33,930 nucleotides of DNA from Chloroflexota bacterium (lineage in GTDB: Bacteria; Chloroflexota; Dehalococcoidia; SHYB01). The notes beneath the pieces are model-generated. The model saw nothing but the letters and a program-made list of their open reading frames with translations, ran no database searches and was not told where the DNA came from. The stretch covers positions 1-33,930 of the forward strand of contig JACZVV010000021.1 in assembly GCA_022572465.1 (NCBI GenBank), in the 5' to 3' direction. Shown here in pieces: positions 6,899 to 15,888 of the stretch (positions are counted from its first letter, which is position 1; each line of letters starts with the position of its first letter). A program made the position numbers and the translations under genes.

Positions 6899-7327
6899 CT
6901 ACGGCGGGGGCGGCCCCTGGATGACCCGCCGGGCCATCTTCCATCCCTGGGCCGTGCGGCGAAACTCGTCTTGGTAAACACCCATCGTCCGCTGCTCGGG
7001 GACCCCTTGGGTGTTGCCGTAGTAATGGTAATACGTCCTGCCGGTCGCCGTGTCGCCGGCCAGCTGGATGACCGTGGTGGTGACGACGTGCCGGGTGTTG
7101 GTGTTCGGTCCCTGGATGCCGCTGGCCCGGCGCTCCTGAGCCCCCGCCAAGAGGTCGGCGCGGCCCCGCCGGACGCCGCCGTCCGGCCCCTGCCAGGAAC
7201 CGTCTTCGGTGAACAACTGCACGTACTCGTTCAGGTCGCCGTCATCCGCCATCTGGGCCAGGCGGGCCAGCAAGTTTCTGATCTCCAGCTCATCCGCCAC
7301 GCGGCGGACCTGTTCGTCGAGTCCCAT
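6899..7327 (-). CDS. SnoaL-like / nuclear transport factor 2-fold protein, 142 aa
   Basis: The ATG at 7327 has GGAGGAG upstream. The protein MGLDEQVRRVADELEIRNLL continues LARLAQMADDGDLNEYVQLF and has the alpha+beta cone layout of SnoaL_4-type NTF2-like proteins: N-terminal helices, TEDGSWQGPDGG, a central strand with NTRHVVTTTVIQL, and a final strand WKMARRVIQG ending in four prolines. Members act as small dehydratases, isomerases or hydroxylase-like enzymes on hydrophobic substrates, often beside oxidoreductases or steroid genes. It leads the minus-strand cluster with the two LLM oxidoreductases, 221 bases upstream of the second one. The exact reaction cannot be told from sequence. Confidence 0.8.
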   Translation of the reverse strand: MGLDEQVRRVADELEIRNLLARLAQMADDGDLNEYVQLFTEDGSWQGPDGGVRRGRADLLAGAQERRASGIQGPNTNTRHVVTTTVIQLAGDTATGRTYYHYYGNTQGVPEQRTMGVYQDEFRRTAQGWKMARRVIQGPPPP

Positions 7328-7406
7328 CGGTCGTCTCCTCCTCACGGTCGTTCGTCTGCCCACCGGTCCGGCTATGGGTGCACACGGCGCCCCGGCAGAA
7401 TATATC

Positions 7407-7430
7407 GCCGGTTCGTCGAGGTCAACCGGC
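7407..7430. repeat. Inverted repeat between divergent SnoaL and suf genes
   Basis: GCCGGTT (7407-7413) and AACCGGC (7424-7430) are perfect 7-base arms with a 10-base spacer, in the 286-base gap between divergently transcribed genes. It could be a protein-binding site for the minus-strand cluster. Nothing else directs its interpretation. Confidence 0.3.
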
Positions 7431-7554
7431 GGGCCCGACCCAGTACGGCCGCGCCACCGAGCGCGATTGGAAAGAACCGGCGGAGGCGGTGTCAACGTTC
7501 AGCCTGTCGGCATGCATCGCCGTCCGCCGCGAAAAAACCCGGCGCTTCGCGGCT

Positions 7555-7583
7555 TTGACACCGCCCCGGCCGCCTGCTACACT
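7555..7583 (+). promoter_or_regulatory. Sigma-70-type promoter of the suf operon
   Basis: TTGACA (7555-7560), a 17-base spacer, then TACACT (7578-7583). The -35 matches consensus exactly and the -10 matches four of six positions; spacing is ideal. Transcription would start near 7590, about 24 bases before the sufB ATG. Confidence 0.7.
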
Positions 7584-7594
7584 ACGGTTAGTTC

Positions 7595-7611
7595 TTGACC
7601 GCAACGGTCAA
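7595..7611. promoter_or_regulatory. Operator-like inverted repeat at the suf transcription start
   Basis: TTGACCG-CAA-CGGTCAA is a perfect 7-bp inverted repeat with a 3-base centre. It lies between the predicted transcription start and the first codon of sufB, where a bound protein would block transcription. The likely ligand is the Rrf2-family protein encoded last in the operon; this is an inference from position. Confidence 0.5.
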
Positions 7612-7613
7612 CA

Positions 7614-9077
<1,464 letters not shown>

Positions 9078-9110
9078 GCAGCCCCCACGCACCGGAGAAA
9101 CGCACCCTTC

Positions 9111-9887
9111 ATGCTAGAGATTCGTAACCTTCACGTCGCCATCGGCGGCACCGAGATCTTGAAAGGCGTGGACCTGACCGTCAACGCGGGCGAGGTCCAT
9201 GCCATCATGGGGCCCAACGGCTCGGGGAAGAGCACCCTCACCAACGTCCTGGCGGGCAACCCCGCTTACCAGGTGACGGCGGGAGAGGTCCGCTACCAGG
9301 GCGCCGATCTGCTGGCCATGCCGCCGGAGATCAGGGCGCGGGAAGGCCTCTTCCTGGCCTTTCAGTACCCCGTCGAGCTTCCCGGTGTCCGCAACAGGGA
9401 GTTCCTGCGCACCGCCGTCAACGCCATCCGGCAGCATCGGAGCCTGGACCCCATGGAGCTCAAGGATTTCAACAAGCTGCTCCAGGAGAAGATAAAGCTG
9501 ATGAAGATGGACTCCAGCCTCGTGAAGCGGTCGGTGAACGAGGGTTTCTCCGGCGGTGAGAAGAAGCGCAACGAGATGCTCCAGATGGCCGTGCTGGAGC
9601 CCAGGCTGGCCCTTTTGGACGAGACCGACTCCGGCCTCGACATCGACGCGTTGAAAACCGTGGCCGAAGGCGTCAACCAGCTCAAGCGCCCCGACAACGC
9701 CATCGTGATCGTGACCCATTACCAGCGGATGCTGAACTACATCATCCCCGACTTCGTCCACGTCCTCATCGACGGCCGCATCGTCCGGTCGGGTGGACGT
9801 GAGCTGGCACTGGAGCTGGAGTCCCAAGGCTACGAAGGAATCCGAGGGGACGTCGCGGCCACGGCGGGCGCGGAGGCCGGCGGATAG
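9111..9887 (+). CDS. sufC: Fe-S cluster assembly ATPase SufC
   Basis: A 258-residue ABC-type ATPase starting MLEIRNLHVAIGGTEILKGV. The Walker A GPNGSGKST is at residues 34-42, the Q-loop at FLAFQYPVELPG, the SufC-type signature FSGGEKKRNE at about 146-155, and Walker B ALLDETDSGLD with the catalytic Glu-to-Asp arrangement usual in SufC. IVIVTHYQRML carries the switch histidine. SufC powers conformational changes of SufBD during cluster assembly. The gap from sufB is 33 bases, with GGAGAAA before the ATG. Confidence 0.97.
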   Translation: MLEIRNLHVAIGGTEILKGVDLTVNAGEVHAIMGPNGSGKSTLTNVLAGNPAYQVTAGEVRYQGADLLAMPPEIRAREGLFLAFQYPVELPGVRNREFLRTAVNAIRQHRSLDPMELKDFNKLLQEKIKLMKMDSSLVKRSVNEGFSGGEKKRNEMLQMAVLEPRLALLDETDSGLDIDALKTVAEGVNQLKRPDNAIVIVTHYQRMLNYIIPDFVHVLIDGRIVRSGGRELALELESQGYEGIRGDVAATAGAEAGG

Positions 9888-9891
9888 CGCC

Positions 9892-11217
9892 ATGTCGCCA
9901 ACCGCAACGCGAGCCAGCGACTATCAAGCCCAGTTCGAAGCCTTCGAGTCCGGCCTCTCTCTGAACGGGTCGGGCTGGCTGCACCAGCACCGCAAGGCGG
10001 CGCTGGCACGATTTCAAGAGCTGGGATTTCCCACGGCGCGTCGCGGCAACGAGGCCTGGAAGTACACCAACGTGGCGCCCATCGCCCGTGGCGCTTTCAC
10101 CTCGGCCGCCAATGGCCAAGAGCCCAGCGTCACACCCGCGGACGTCCGCCGCCTCGCCCCCGATGCGCGGGGCTGGACCCGCCTGGTCTTCGTCGACGGC
10201 CGATTCGCCGGCTCGCTGTCGTCGCCGCCCCGGAACGACGGCGTCCGGGTCGCCAACCTGGCCGAGGCCGCCGCCACGGACCGCGATCTCGTGGAGCGGC
10301 ACCTGACCCGCTACGCCGGTTACGACGACGAGGCGTTCACCGCCCTGAACACCGCGTTCCTTCGCGACGGCGCGTTCATCGGCCTCGAGCGGGGACAGAC
10401 CATCGACGACGCCGTGCACCTGGTGTTCGTCGCCACCGGACGGGAGGCGACGGCCGCCAACCCGAGGGTGCTGATCGTCGCCCGCGAGGAGAGCCGCGCA
10501 ACCATCGTCGAAAGCTATGTCAGCCTGGGCGATGCCGCCCGCTTCACCAACGCCGTCACTGAAATAGCGCTGGAGCCCGGCGCCACGGTCGACCATTACC
10601 GGCTCGCGCTGGAATCGCCGGCGACGTACCACGTGGGCCTGACCAGGGCCAGCCTTGGGCGGGACGCGACGCTGACCAGCGCCTCCATCACCTTGGGCGC
10701 GGCGTTGGTGCGGCACGACCTCGGCGTCTCGCTGGACGGGCCTGGCGCCTCCTGCCGCCTCAACGGACTCTACGCCACGCGTGACCGCCAGCACGTGGAC
10801 AACCATACGTTCATCGACCACGCCAGTCCCCACACCACCAGCCGCCAGTACTACAAAGGCGTCGTGGACGGCGAGTCCCGCGCCGTGTTCAGCGGCCGGG
10901 TGCTGGTGCGGCCCGGCGCCCAGCACGCCGACGCCCAGCAGGCCAACCGCAACCTGGTCCTGTCCCAGGGCGCGGAGGTAGACACCAAACCCAGCCTCGA
11001 GATCTTCGCCGACGACGTCCGATGCAGCCACGGTGCCACCGCCGGGCACCTGGACGAAGACGCGGTGTTTTATCTTCGAAGCCGGGGGCTGGACGAGGAT
11101 ATGGCCCGTGGGGTGCTGGTCCGAGGATTCGTCCAGGAGATTATCGATACGATCGGGCTCAACGCCGTCCGCGCTTTCACGACCCGCCTGTTCGCGGCGT
11201 CGCTGGCCGGCGCGTAA
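9892..11217 (+). CDS. sufD: Fe-S cluster assembly protein SufD
   Basis: A 441-residue SufD starting MSPTATRASDYQAQFEAFES at 9892, 4 bases after the sufC stop, with GGAGG upstream. An upstream extension of the frame overlaps sufC in another frame and is not family-like. Features are the N-terminal helical domain with RRGNEAWKYTNVAPI, the beta-helix core, NHTFIDHASPHTTSRQYYKG with the conserved His residues, ANRNLVLSQGAEVDTKPSLE, and the C-terminal DDVRCSHGATAGHLDEDA. SufD pairs with SufB and SufC and is needed for iron entry. It is normal in length and motif content. Confidence 0.96.
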   Translation: MSPTATRASDYQAQFEAFESGLSLNGSGWLHQHRKAALARFQELGFPTARRGNEAWKYTNVAPIARGAFTSAANGQEPSVTPADVRRLAPDARGWTRLVFVDGRFAGSLSSPPRNDGVRVANLAEAAATDRDLVERHLTRYAGYDDEAFTALNTAFLRDGAFIGLERGQTIDDAVHLVFVATGREATAANPRVLIVAREESRATIVESYVSLGDAARFTNAVTEIALEPGATVDHYRLALESPATYHVGLTRASLGRDATLTSASITLGAALVRHDLGVSLDGPGASCRLNGLYATRDRQHVDNHTFIDHASPHTTSRQYYKGVVDGESRAVFSGRVLVRPGAQHADAQQANRNLVLSQGAEVDTKPSLEIFADDVRCSHGATAGHLDEDAVFYLRSRGLDEDMARGVLVRGFVQEIIDTIGLNAVRAFTTRLFAASLAGA

Positions 11218-11291
11218 GACGGCAAACCATTCGCCGATGACACAGATGACACCAATCCAGGAAGATCACTGCTGAACGCGGGAGAGCCATC

Positions 11292-12563
11292 ATGACTACT
11301 GCGAAGCCCGCGGAATCGCCGAGGCCTTCGCTTACTTCGGAGGCGCCGCTGGACGTCCAACGAGTCCGGCGGGACTTCCCTATCTTGCAACAACAGGTCC
11401 GGGGCAGACCGCTGGTCTATCTCGACAACGCCGCCACCAGCCAGAAGCCGCACCAGGTCATCGACACGCTGACGCGGTACTACACCAAGGAGAACTCCAA
11501 CATCCACCGGGGTGTTCACTACCTCAGCGAGCTGGCGACGACGAAGTACGAGGCGACCCGGTCCACGGTGAAGCGTTTCATCAACGCCGGCGAGGAGCGG
11601 GAGATCGTCTTCGTGCGCGGGACCACCGAGGGGCTGAATCTGGTGGCCCAGAGCTTCGGCCGGCAGCGGGTCGGGGAGGGCGACGAGGTCATCATCTCGA
11701 CCATGGAGCACCACTCGAACATCGTGCCCTGGCAGATGCTGTGCGAGGAGCGAGGGGCGCGGCTGCGGGTGATCCCGATAAACGACGACGGCGAGCTGCT
11801 GCTGGACGAATACGAGAAGCTGCTGTCTCCACGGACCAAGCTGGTCTCCGTGGTGCACGTGTCCAACTCCCTGGGAACGATCAATCCCATCAAGCGCATC
11901 ATCGAGACGGCCCACGCCCAGGGCGTGCCCGTGGCCATCGACGGCGCTCAGGCAGCGCCGCACCTCCGCCTGGACGTCCAGGATCTGGACTGCGACTTCT
12001 ACACGTTCTCCGGCCACAAGCTCTTCGGGCCGACGGGCATCGGGGTCCTCTACGGCAAGGCGGAGCACCTGGAGGCGATGCCCCCGTACCAAGGCGGCGG
12101 CGACATGATCAAGTCGGTGACGTTCGAGAAGACGACCTACAACGACCTGCCGTACAAGTTCGAGGCGGGAACGCCGCACATCGCCGGCGTCATTGGGCTG
12201 GGAGCAGCCATCGACTACGTGGAGGGAATCGGCCTGGACCGGATCGGCGCCCACGAGAGCGAGCTGCTGCGTTACGGAATCGAGCGCCTGTCGGCCATCG
12301 ACGGCCTGAAGCTGATCGGCACGGCCGGGCACAAGGCCAGCATCCTGAGCTTTGTGCTGGATGGCGTCCACCCCCACGACGTGGGCTCGATCCTGGACGG
12401 CGAAGGAATCGCCATCCGCACGGGCCATCACTGCACCCAGCCGGTGATGGAGCGGTTCGGCATCGCCGCAACGGCCCGGGCCTCGTTGGCCTTCTACAAC
12501 ACGAAAGAAGAGATCGACGCGCTGGTTGAGGGGATCCACCACGTGTCCGAGGTGATGGGCTAG
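11292..12563 (+). CDS. sufS: Cysteine desulfurase SufS (class II, PLP-dependent)
   Basis: A 423-residue class V aminotransferase-fold desulfurase. It has [19 protein letters not shown] at the N-terminus, [13 protein letters not shown], the [15 protein letters not shown] motif with PLP-binding Lys243, and the short-loop RTGHHCTQP with active Cys381, typical of SufS rather than IscS. It removes sulfur from cysteine as a persulfide and passes it to SufU, encoded by the next gene. The start is the ATG at 11292 after GGGAGAG. Its stop overlaps the sufU start by one base. The N-terminal extension of about 20 residues is slightly longer than in E. coli. Confidence 0.97.
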   Translation: MTTAKPAESPRPSLTSEAPLDVQRVRRDFPILQQQVRGRPLVYLDNAATSQKPHQVIDTLTRYYTKENSNIHRGVHYLSELATTKYEATRSTVKRFINAGEEREIVFVRGTTEGLNLVAQSFGRQRVGEGDEVIISTMEHHSNIVPWQMLCEERGARLRVIPINDDGELLLDEYEKLLSPRTKLVSVVHVSNSLGTINPIKRIIETAHAQGVPVAIDGAQAAPHLRLDVQDLDCDFYTFSGHKLFGPTGIGVLYGKAEHLEAMPPYQGGGDMIKSVTFEKTTYNDLPYKFEAGTPHIAGVIGLGAAIDYVEGIGLDRIGAHESELLRYGIERLSAIDGLKLIGTAGHKASILSFVLDGVHPHDVGSILDGEGIAIRTGHHCTQPVMERFGIAATARASLAFYNTKEEIDALVEGIHHVSEVMG

Positions 12564-13015
12564 TGTCGGAACTCCGCGAGCTGTACCAGGAGATCGTCCT
12601 CGACCACAACAGCCGTCCGAGAAACTTCAAGGAAATCGAGGATGCCGACCGGGTCGTCGAGGGATACAACCCGCTCTGCGGCGACAAAATTATGCTTTAT
12701 GTCAAATTCGAAGGCGACACCATCGCCGACATCGGCTTCCAGGGCACCGGCTGCGCCATCTCGCGGGCGTCGGCTTCCCTAATGACCCAGCAGGTCAAGG
12801 GGCGCAACGTCGCCCAGGCAGAGAAGCTCTTCGACCGTTTCCATGAGATGGTCACGGGCAACGTCGACGGCGACCTGGACTTCGAGGATCTCGGCGACCT
12901 GGAGGTCATGGCGGGGGTGTCCAACTTCCCATCGCGGGTCAAGTGCGCTACCCTATCGTGGCACTCGCTCCGATCGGCGCTGAAGAGCCAAGAGGCCCAC
13001 GTGACAACGGAGTGA
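12563..13015 (+). CDS. sufU: SufU-type zinc-dependent sulfurtransferase / scaffold
   Basis: A 150-residue SufU/IscU-like protein starting at a GTG that overlaps the sufS stop (TAGTG). It carries the metal-site motifs NPLCGD, GTGCAISRASASLM (the GxGC insertion region of SufU) and SRVKCATLSW near the C-terminus. The three Cys plus Asp are the zinc ligands that accept persulfide sulfur from SufS in Gram-positive-type SUF systems. Overlap with sufS indicates translational coupling and a tight partner relationship. Confidence 0.95.
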   Translation: MSELRELYQEIVLDHNSRPRNFKEIEDADRVVEGYNPLCGDKIMLYVKFEGDTIADIGFQGTGCAISRASASLMTQQVKGRNVAQAEKLFDRFHEMVTGNVDGDLDFEDLGDLEVMAGVSNFPSRVKCATLSWHSLRSALKSQEAHVTTE

Positions 13016-13084
13016 TGAAGGAACGAGAGATGAGGGACCAGGCAGGACGCCAAGAACGATCGAGGCCCTGGTAAGGAGGCGGCG

Positions 13085-13522
13085 ATGCACATACCGGTAA
13101 AGGTCGACTACGGAGTCCGGGCGCTGATCGACCTGGCCCAGCATGAGGAGTCGAGCCCTATCCGCTCGGCCGATATCGCCCGCCGCCAGTTCGTCCCCGA
13201 GGCCTTCCTGGACCGGCTGCTGCTGACGATGAGCAAGGCCGGCCTCGTTATGAGCCAGCGCGGGCCCCAAGGCGGCCACGCCCTGGCCCTGGCGCCGGAC
13301 CAGATCAGTCTGGGCGCCGTGATGGAGTCGATGGGCGAGACCGAAACCATGGTGGGCTGCCTGGACGACCCCAGCGCGTGCAACATCTCGCCGACCTGCT
13401 CCCAGCGTGACATCTGGCAAGAGGTCGAGGACGCGGTGCGCCAGGTGCTGGACAACACCACCATCGCCGACCTGGTCCAACGGCTCGGCCAGCCGCAGCG
13501 AGAGCCCGTCAAGACACGGTAG
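13085..13522 (+). CDS. Rrf2-family Fe-S-sensing transcriptional regulator (SUF regulator)
   Basis: A 145-residue Rrf2 winged-helix protein. It has the N-terminal MHIPVKVDYGVRALIDLAQH segment, the recognition helix region VPEAFLDRLLLTMSKAGLV, and the wing RGPQGGHALAL. Three cysteines, Cys92, Cys99 and Cys105 (C-x6-C-x5-C), lie where IscR ligates a [2Fe-2S] cluster with C92/C98/C104. This strongly suggests an Fe-S-responsive regulator of the adjacent genes. It is last in the suf operon (69-base gap, AAGGAGG before the ATG), consistent with autogenous feedback. The inverted repeat at 7595-7611 is the best candidate operator in the window. Confidence 0.92.
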   Translation: MHIPVKVDYGVRALIDLAQHEESSPIRSADIARRQFVPEAFLDRLLLTMSKAGLVMSQRGPQGGHALALAPDQISLGAVMESMGETETMVGCLDDPSACNISPTCSQRDIWQEVEDAVRQVLDNTTIADLVQRLGQPQREPVKTR

Positions 13523-13569
13523 CCGCTCGGCGCGTCACGGCGCGGTGCTCTGGGTCGAGTCGTCGAGAA

Positions 13570-14222
13570 TCATCCTGGCTTTTCAGCGATGATCCATAGA
13601 AAAGCGACCGTCTTTCCAAATTCAATCGCCGTCTCTTGCCGCGTGGCAACGATGCGTAACCCCGCCGCTTCAACAAGACGCCGGTTCGCTTCCACATCGT
13701 AGCTGCTCCAAAACATGCTCACGCCCAGCCAATTTTCTTGTACGTCGGCTTCGGCGGACACGGAACCCATGGTCACGCCCAGCAACCCTCCCGGGCGAAG
13801 CCAGGTTGCTACCCGTCGCAGCACGACGGCGTGTTCTCGCCGAGGCAGATGGATAATCGAATAGAAAGCGGCAACAGCGTCGAAGCTACAGGGAGGAATT
13901 CCAACGTCGCCATATCGGCCTGGATGAATTGGGCCTTCGGCGCATTCTGTCTTGCCAACCGAATTTGTTCCGCGGAAATGTCGCCGGCCGTTGCCGCAAA
14001 ACGCTCGGCGAGTTTCCGGGTCGTATTTCTCCCACCGCCGCAGCCGAGCTCGAGCACGTTGGATCCAACACGAGCGTTTTCTAGCAAGTACCCAGTGTAT
14101 CGGCGACGCTCTTCCGCTCGCACGCCGCTGAGCCCACGATCGCCTCGTATAGCGATCTGATCGTAGCCCGAGGCGACCATCATTTTCAGATTCCTGCTTG
14201 CGCCTGTACTGGGATTCGTCAT
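13570..14222 (-). pseudogene. SAM-dependent class I methyltransferase, one frameshift
   Basis: From an ATG at 14222 the frame reads a class I methyltransferase: SGYDQIAIRGD, then VLELGCGGGRN (SAM-binding motif I, residues 56-66), AGDISAEQIRLARQN and ADMATLEFLP. Near 13889 the homology moves to another frame, PCSFDAVAAFYSIIHLPRRE then RRVATWLRPGGLLGV, and goes on to EFGKTVAFLWIIAEKPG. One extra C in the CTCCC run would restore a 217-residue protein. So this is a one-base deletion in a short homopolymer, either a true frameshift or a sequencing error. The spliced protein has normal Methyltransf_25-like architecture. Its start codon overlaps the -35 box of the trpS promoter on the other strand. 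Confidence 0.8.
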
Positions 14223-14250
14223 TGACAGTCTTTCATCAGTTTGCTATATT
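14222..14250 (+). promoter_or_regulatory. Sigma-70-type promoter of the trpS/trp operon
   Basis: TTGACA (14222-14227), a 17-base spacer, then TATATT (14245-14250). This is the strongest promoter match in the window. Transcription would begin near 14257, just before the T-box leader. Confidence 0.8.
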
Positions 14251-14274
14251 TTTCGCTAAGCGAAACACAAAAGC

Positions 14275-14560
14275 TGCGAACGAGAGGAGTACCCCTCCAG
14301 CGGGGCCACAGAGAGCCGGGGAAGCTGCGAACCGGCGCAGGCGCAGGGGGCGAATGGACTCGGGAGCTGCGTACCGAACTCCGCCGCACGCGGATAGTAG
14401 GCTACGACGGAGCGGGCACCGTTATCAGAGCCCAGGGTATCGTCCGCGATTCAGTCGGGACCGTACCTAGTGAGTGCTCCGGTATGCCCAGGGCTATCGG
14501 GGAACAAGGGTGGCACCGCGGGAGAACGACCCGTCCCTTGAGGGACGGGTTTTTGTTTTG
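14275..14560 (+). ncRNA. T-box leader, tRNA-Trp specific
   Basis: This leader ends with the T-box motif AAGGGTGGCACCGCGGG (14506-14522), followed by an intrinsic terminator. The start has the stem I AGGAGTA bulge region (about 14285). A TGG in GAATGGACTC at 14355-14357 fits a Trp specifier codon. The UGGC in the T-box bulge is complementary to GCCA-3', the acceptor end expected of bacterial tRNA-Trp with discriminator G. Uncharged tRNA-Trp would bind, stabilise the antiterminator and allow transcription of trpS and the trp genes behind it. The extent of stem I is approximate. Confidence 0.93.
14530..14559 (+). terminator. Intrinsic terminator of the T-box leader
   Basis: CCCGTCCC (14530-14537), loop TTGA, GGGACGGG (14542-14549), then TTTTTGTTTT. 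This perfect 8-bp stem with U-tract is the conditional terminator that competes with the T-box antiterminator. Confidence 0.93.
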
Positions 14561-14609
14561 TCGTTCCCTCTCCATCCTTGGGTAGAGAGGGGATAGGGGT
14601 GAGGCCTCG

Positions 14610-15887
14610 ATGGAGAAAAAGAAGCGAATTCTGACAGGCATCCGCCCCACGGGGCCGTTGCACCTGGGCCACTACACCGGCGCGCTGGAGAACTGGGTTC
14701 GGCTCCAGGATGAATACGACTGCTTCTTCCTGATCGCCGACTACCAGGCGCTCACCGACCACATCGACGATATCGACCGCATTCGCAGCGCGGTCATCGA
14801 GGTGACGCTCGACTGGCTGGCCGTGGGATTGGACCCAGGGCGCAGCGCCTTCGTGGTCCAGAGCCACGTGCCGGAGTTCGCCGAGCTCACCATGCTCCTC
14901 AGCATGATCACGCCGCTGGCCTACCTGCAGCGCAACCCGACGCTGAAAGCGGAGATGGACCGGATCGAGGCCACCGAGCTGTCGGTGGGCTTCTACACCT
15001 ACCCCGTCAGCCAGATCGCGGACATCCTGCTGCCCAAGGCCGACCTGGTCCCCGTTGGCGACGACCAGCTCCCCCACATCGAGCTGACCCGCGAGATCGC
15101 TCGCCGTTTCAACCGCACCTACGGACAGGTCTTCCCCGAGCCCGAGGCGCTGGTGGGCCGCGTGCCTCGCCTGGTTGGGACCGACGGCCAAGCGAAGATG
15201 AGCAAGAGCCTGGACAACTGCATCTACCTGGGCGACAGCGCGGAGACGGTGGAGCAGCGGGTGGCCGGGATGTACACCGACCCCACGCGGCTCCGCTCCA
15301 CCGACCCGGGACACGTCGAGGGCAACCCGGTCTTCATGTATCTCGACGTGTTCAACCCAGATGCGGCCGAGGTGGAGGAGCTCAAGGATCGCTACCGGGC
15401 CGGCCGCGTGGGCGACGTCGAGGTCAAGCAGCGTCTCGCCCGGGTCCTCAACGACTTCATGGAGCCGATGCGTCAGCGCCGCCGCCACTATGAGCAGCGT
15501 ATGGACGAGGTGAAAGAGGCGCTGCAGGAGGGCACCCAGCGGGTCAAGGAAGTCGCCGCGGCGACCATGGACGAGGTGCGCTCGGCGATGCGCATCGATA
15601 GCTACACCCAGAGCGTGCCGGCGAGCGAGCCGTCCGAGCAGGCGTCGCTGAGCCGCGACGAGGCCCTTGCGCGGCTGGCGGCCGCCAAGCTGGAGCCCTA
15701 CTGGAACGTCGACGAAGCCGGGGGGCCGGTGCTGTTCCGAGCGGCGCGAGGCGCGAAAGGCCGTCCCCCGGAACAGAAAGACCGTGCCTGGCGAAGCGAG
15801 CTCATCGAGGCGCTGGAGCTGATGAGCGAGGCCAACGTCGCCGCCGTCCGTCGCGAAGTCCGGCGGCGCGTCGCCAGGAGCCCGTAG
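14610..15887 (+). CDS. trpS: Tryptophanyl-tRNA synthetase with C-terminal extension
   Basis: A 425-residue class I synthetase. The HIGH-type signature is TGPLHLGHYTG (residues 14-24, HLGH), the KMSKS loop is exactly KMSKS at 196-200, and FLIADYQALTDH and NPTLKAEMD are typical TrpRS segments. Most bacterial TrpRS end near residue 330-340, matching RVKEVAAATMDEVRSAM here. About 95 further residues follow: a low-complexity linker, then a charged domain (SRDEALARLAAAKLEPYW, then LIEALELMSEANVAAVRREV). This extension is unlike the catalytic core. The gene is first after the T-box terminator and ends one base before trpE, so it is co-transcribed with tryptophan biosynthesis. Confidence 0.96.
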   Translation: MEKKKRILTGIRPTGPLHLGHYTGALENWVRLQDEYDCFFLIADYQALTDHIDDIDRIRSAVIEVTLDWLAVGLDPGRSAFVVQSHVPEFAELTMLLSMITPLAYLQRNPTLKAEMDRIEATELSVGFYTYPVSQIADILLPKADLVPVGDDQLPHIELTREIARRFNRTYGQVFPEPEALVGRVPRLVGTDGQAKMSKSLDNCIYLGDSAETVEQRVAGMYTDPTRLRSTDPGHVEGNPVFMYLDVFNPDAAEVEELKDRYRAGRVGDVEVKQRLARVLNDFMEPMRQRRRHYEQRMDEVKEALQEGTQRVKEVAAATMDEVRSAMRIDSYTQSVPASEPSEQASLSRDEALARLAAAKLEPYWNVDEAGGPVLFRAARGAKGRPPEQKDRAWRSELIEALELMSEANVAAVRREVRRRVARSP

Positions 15888-15888
15888 C

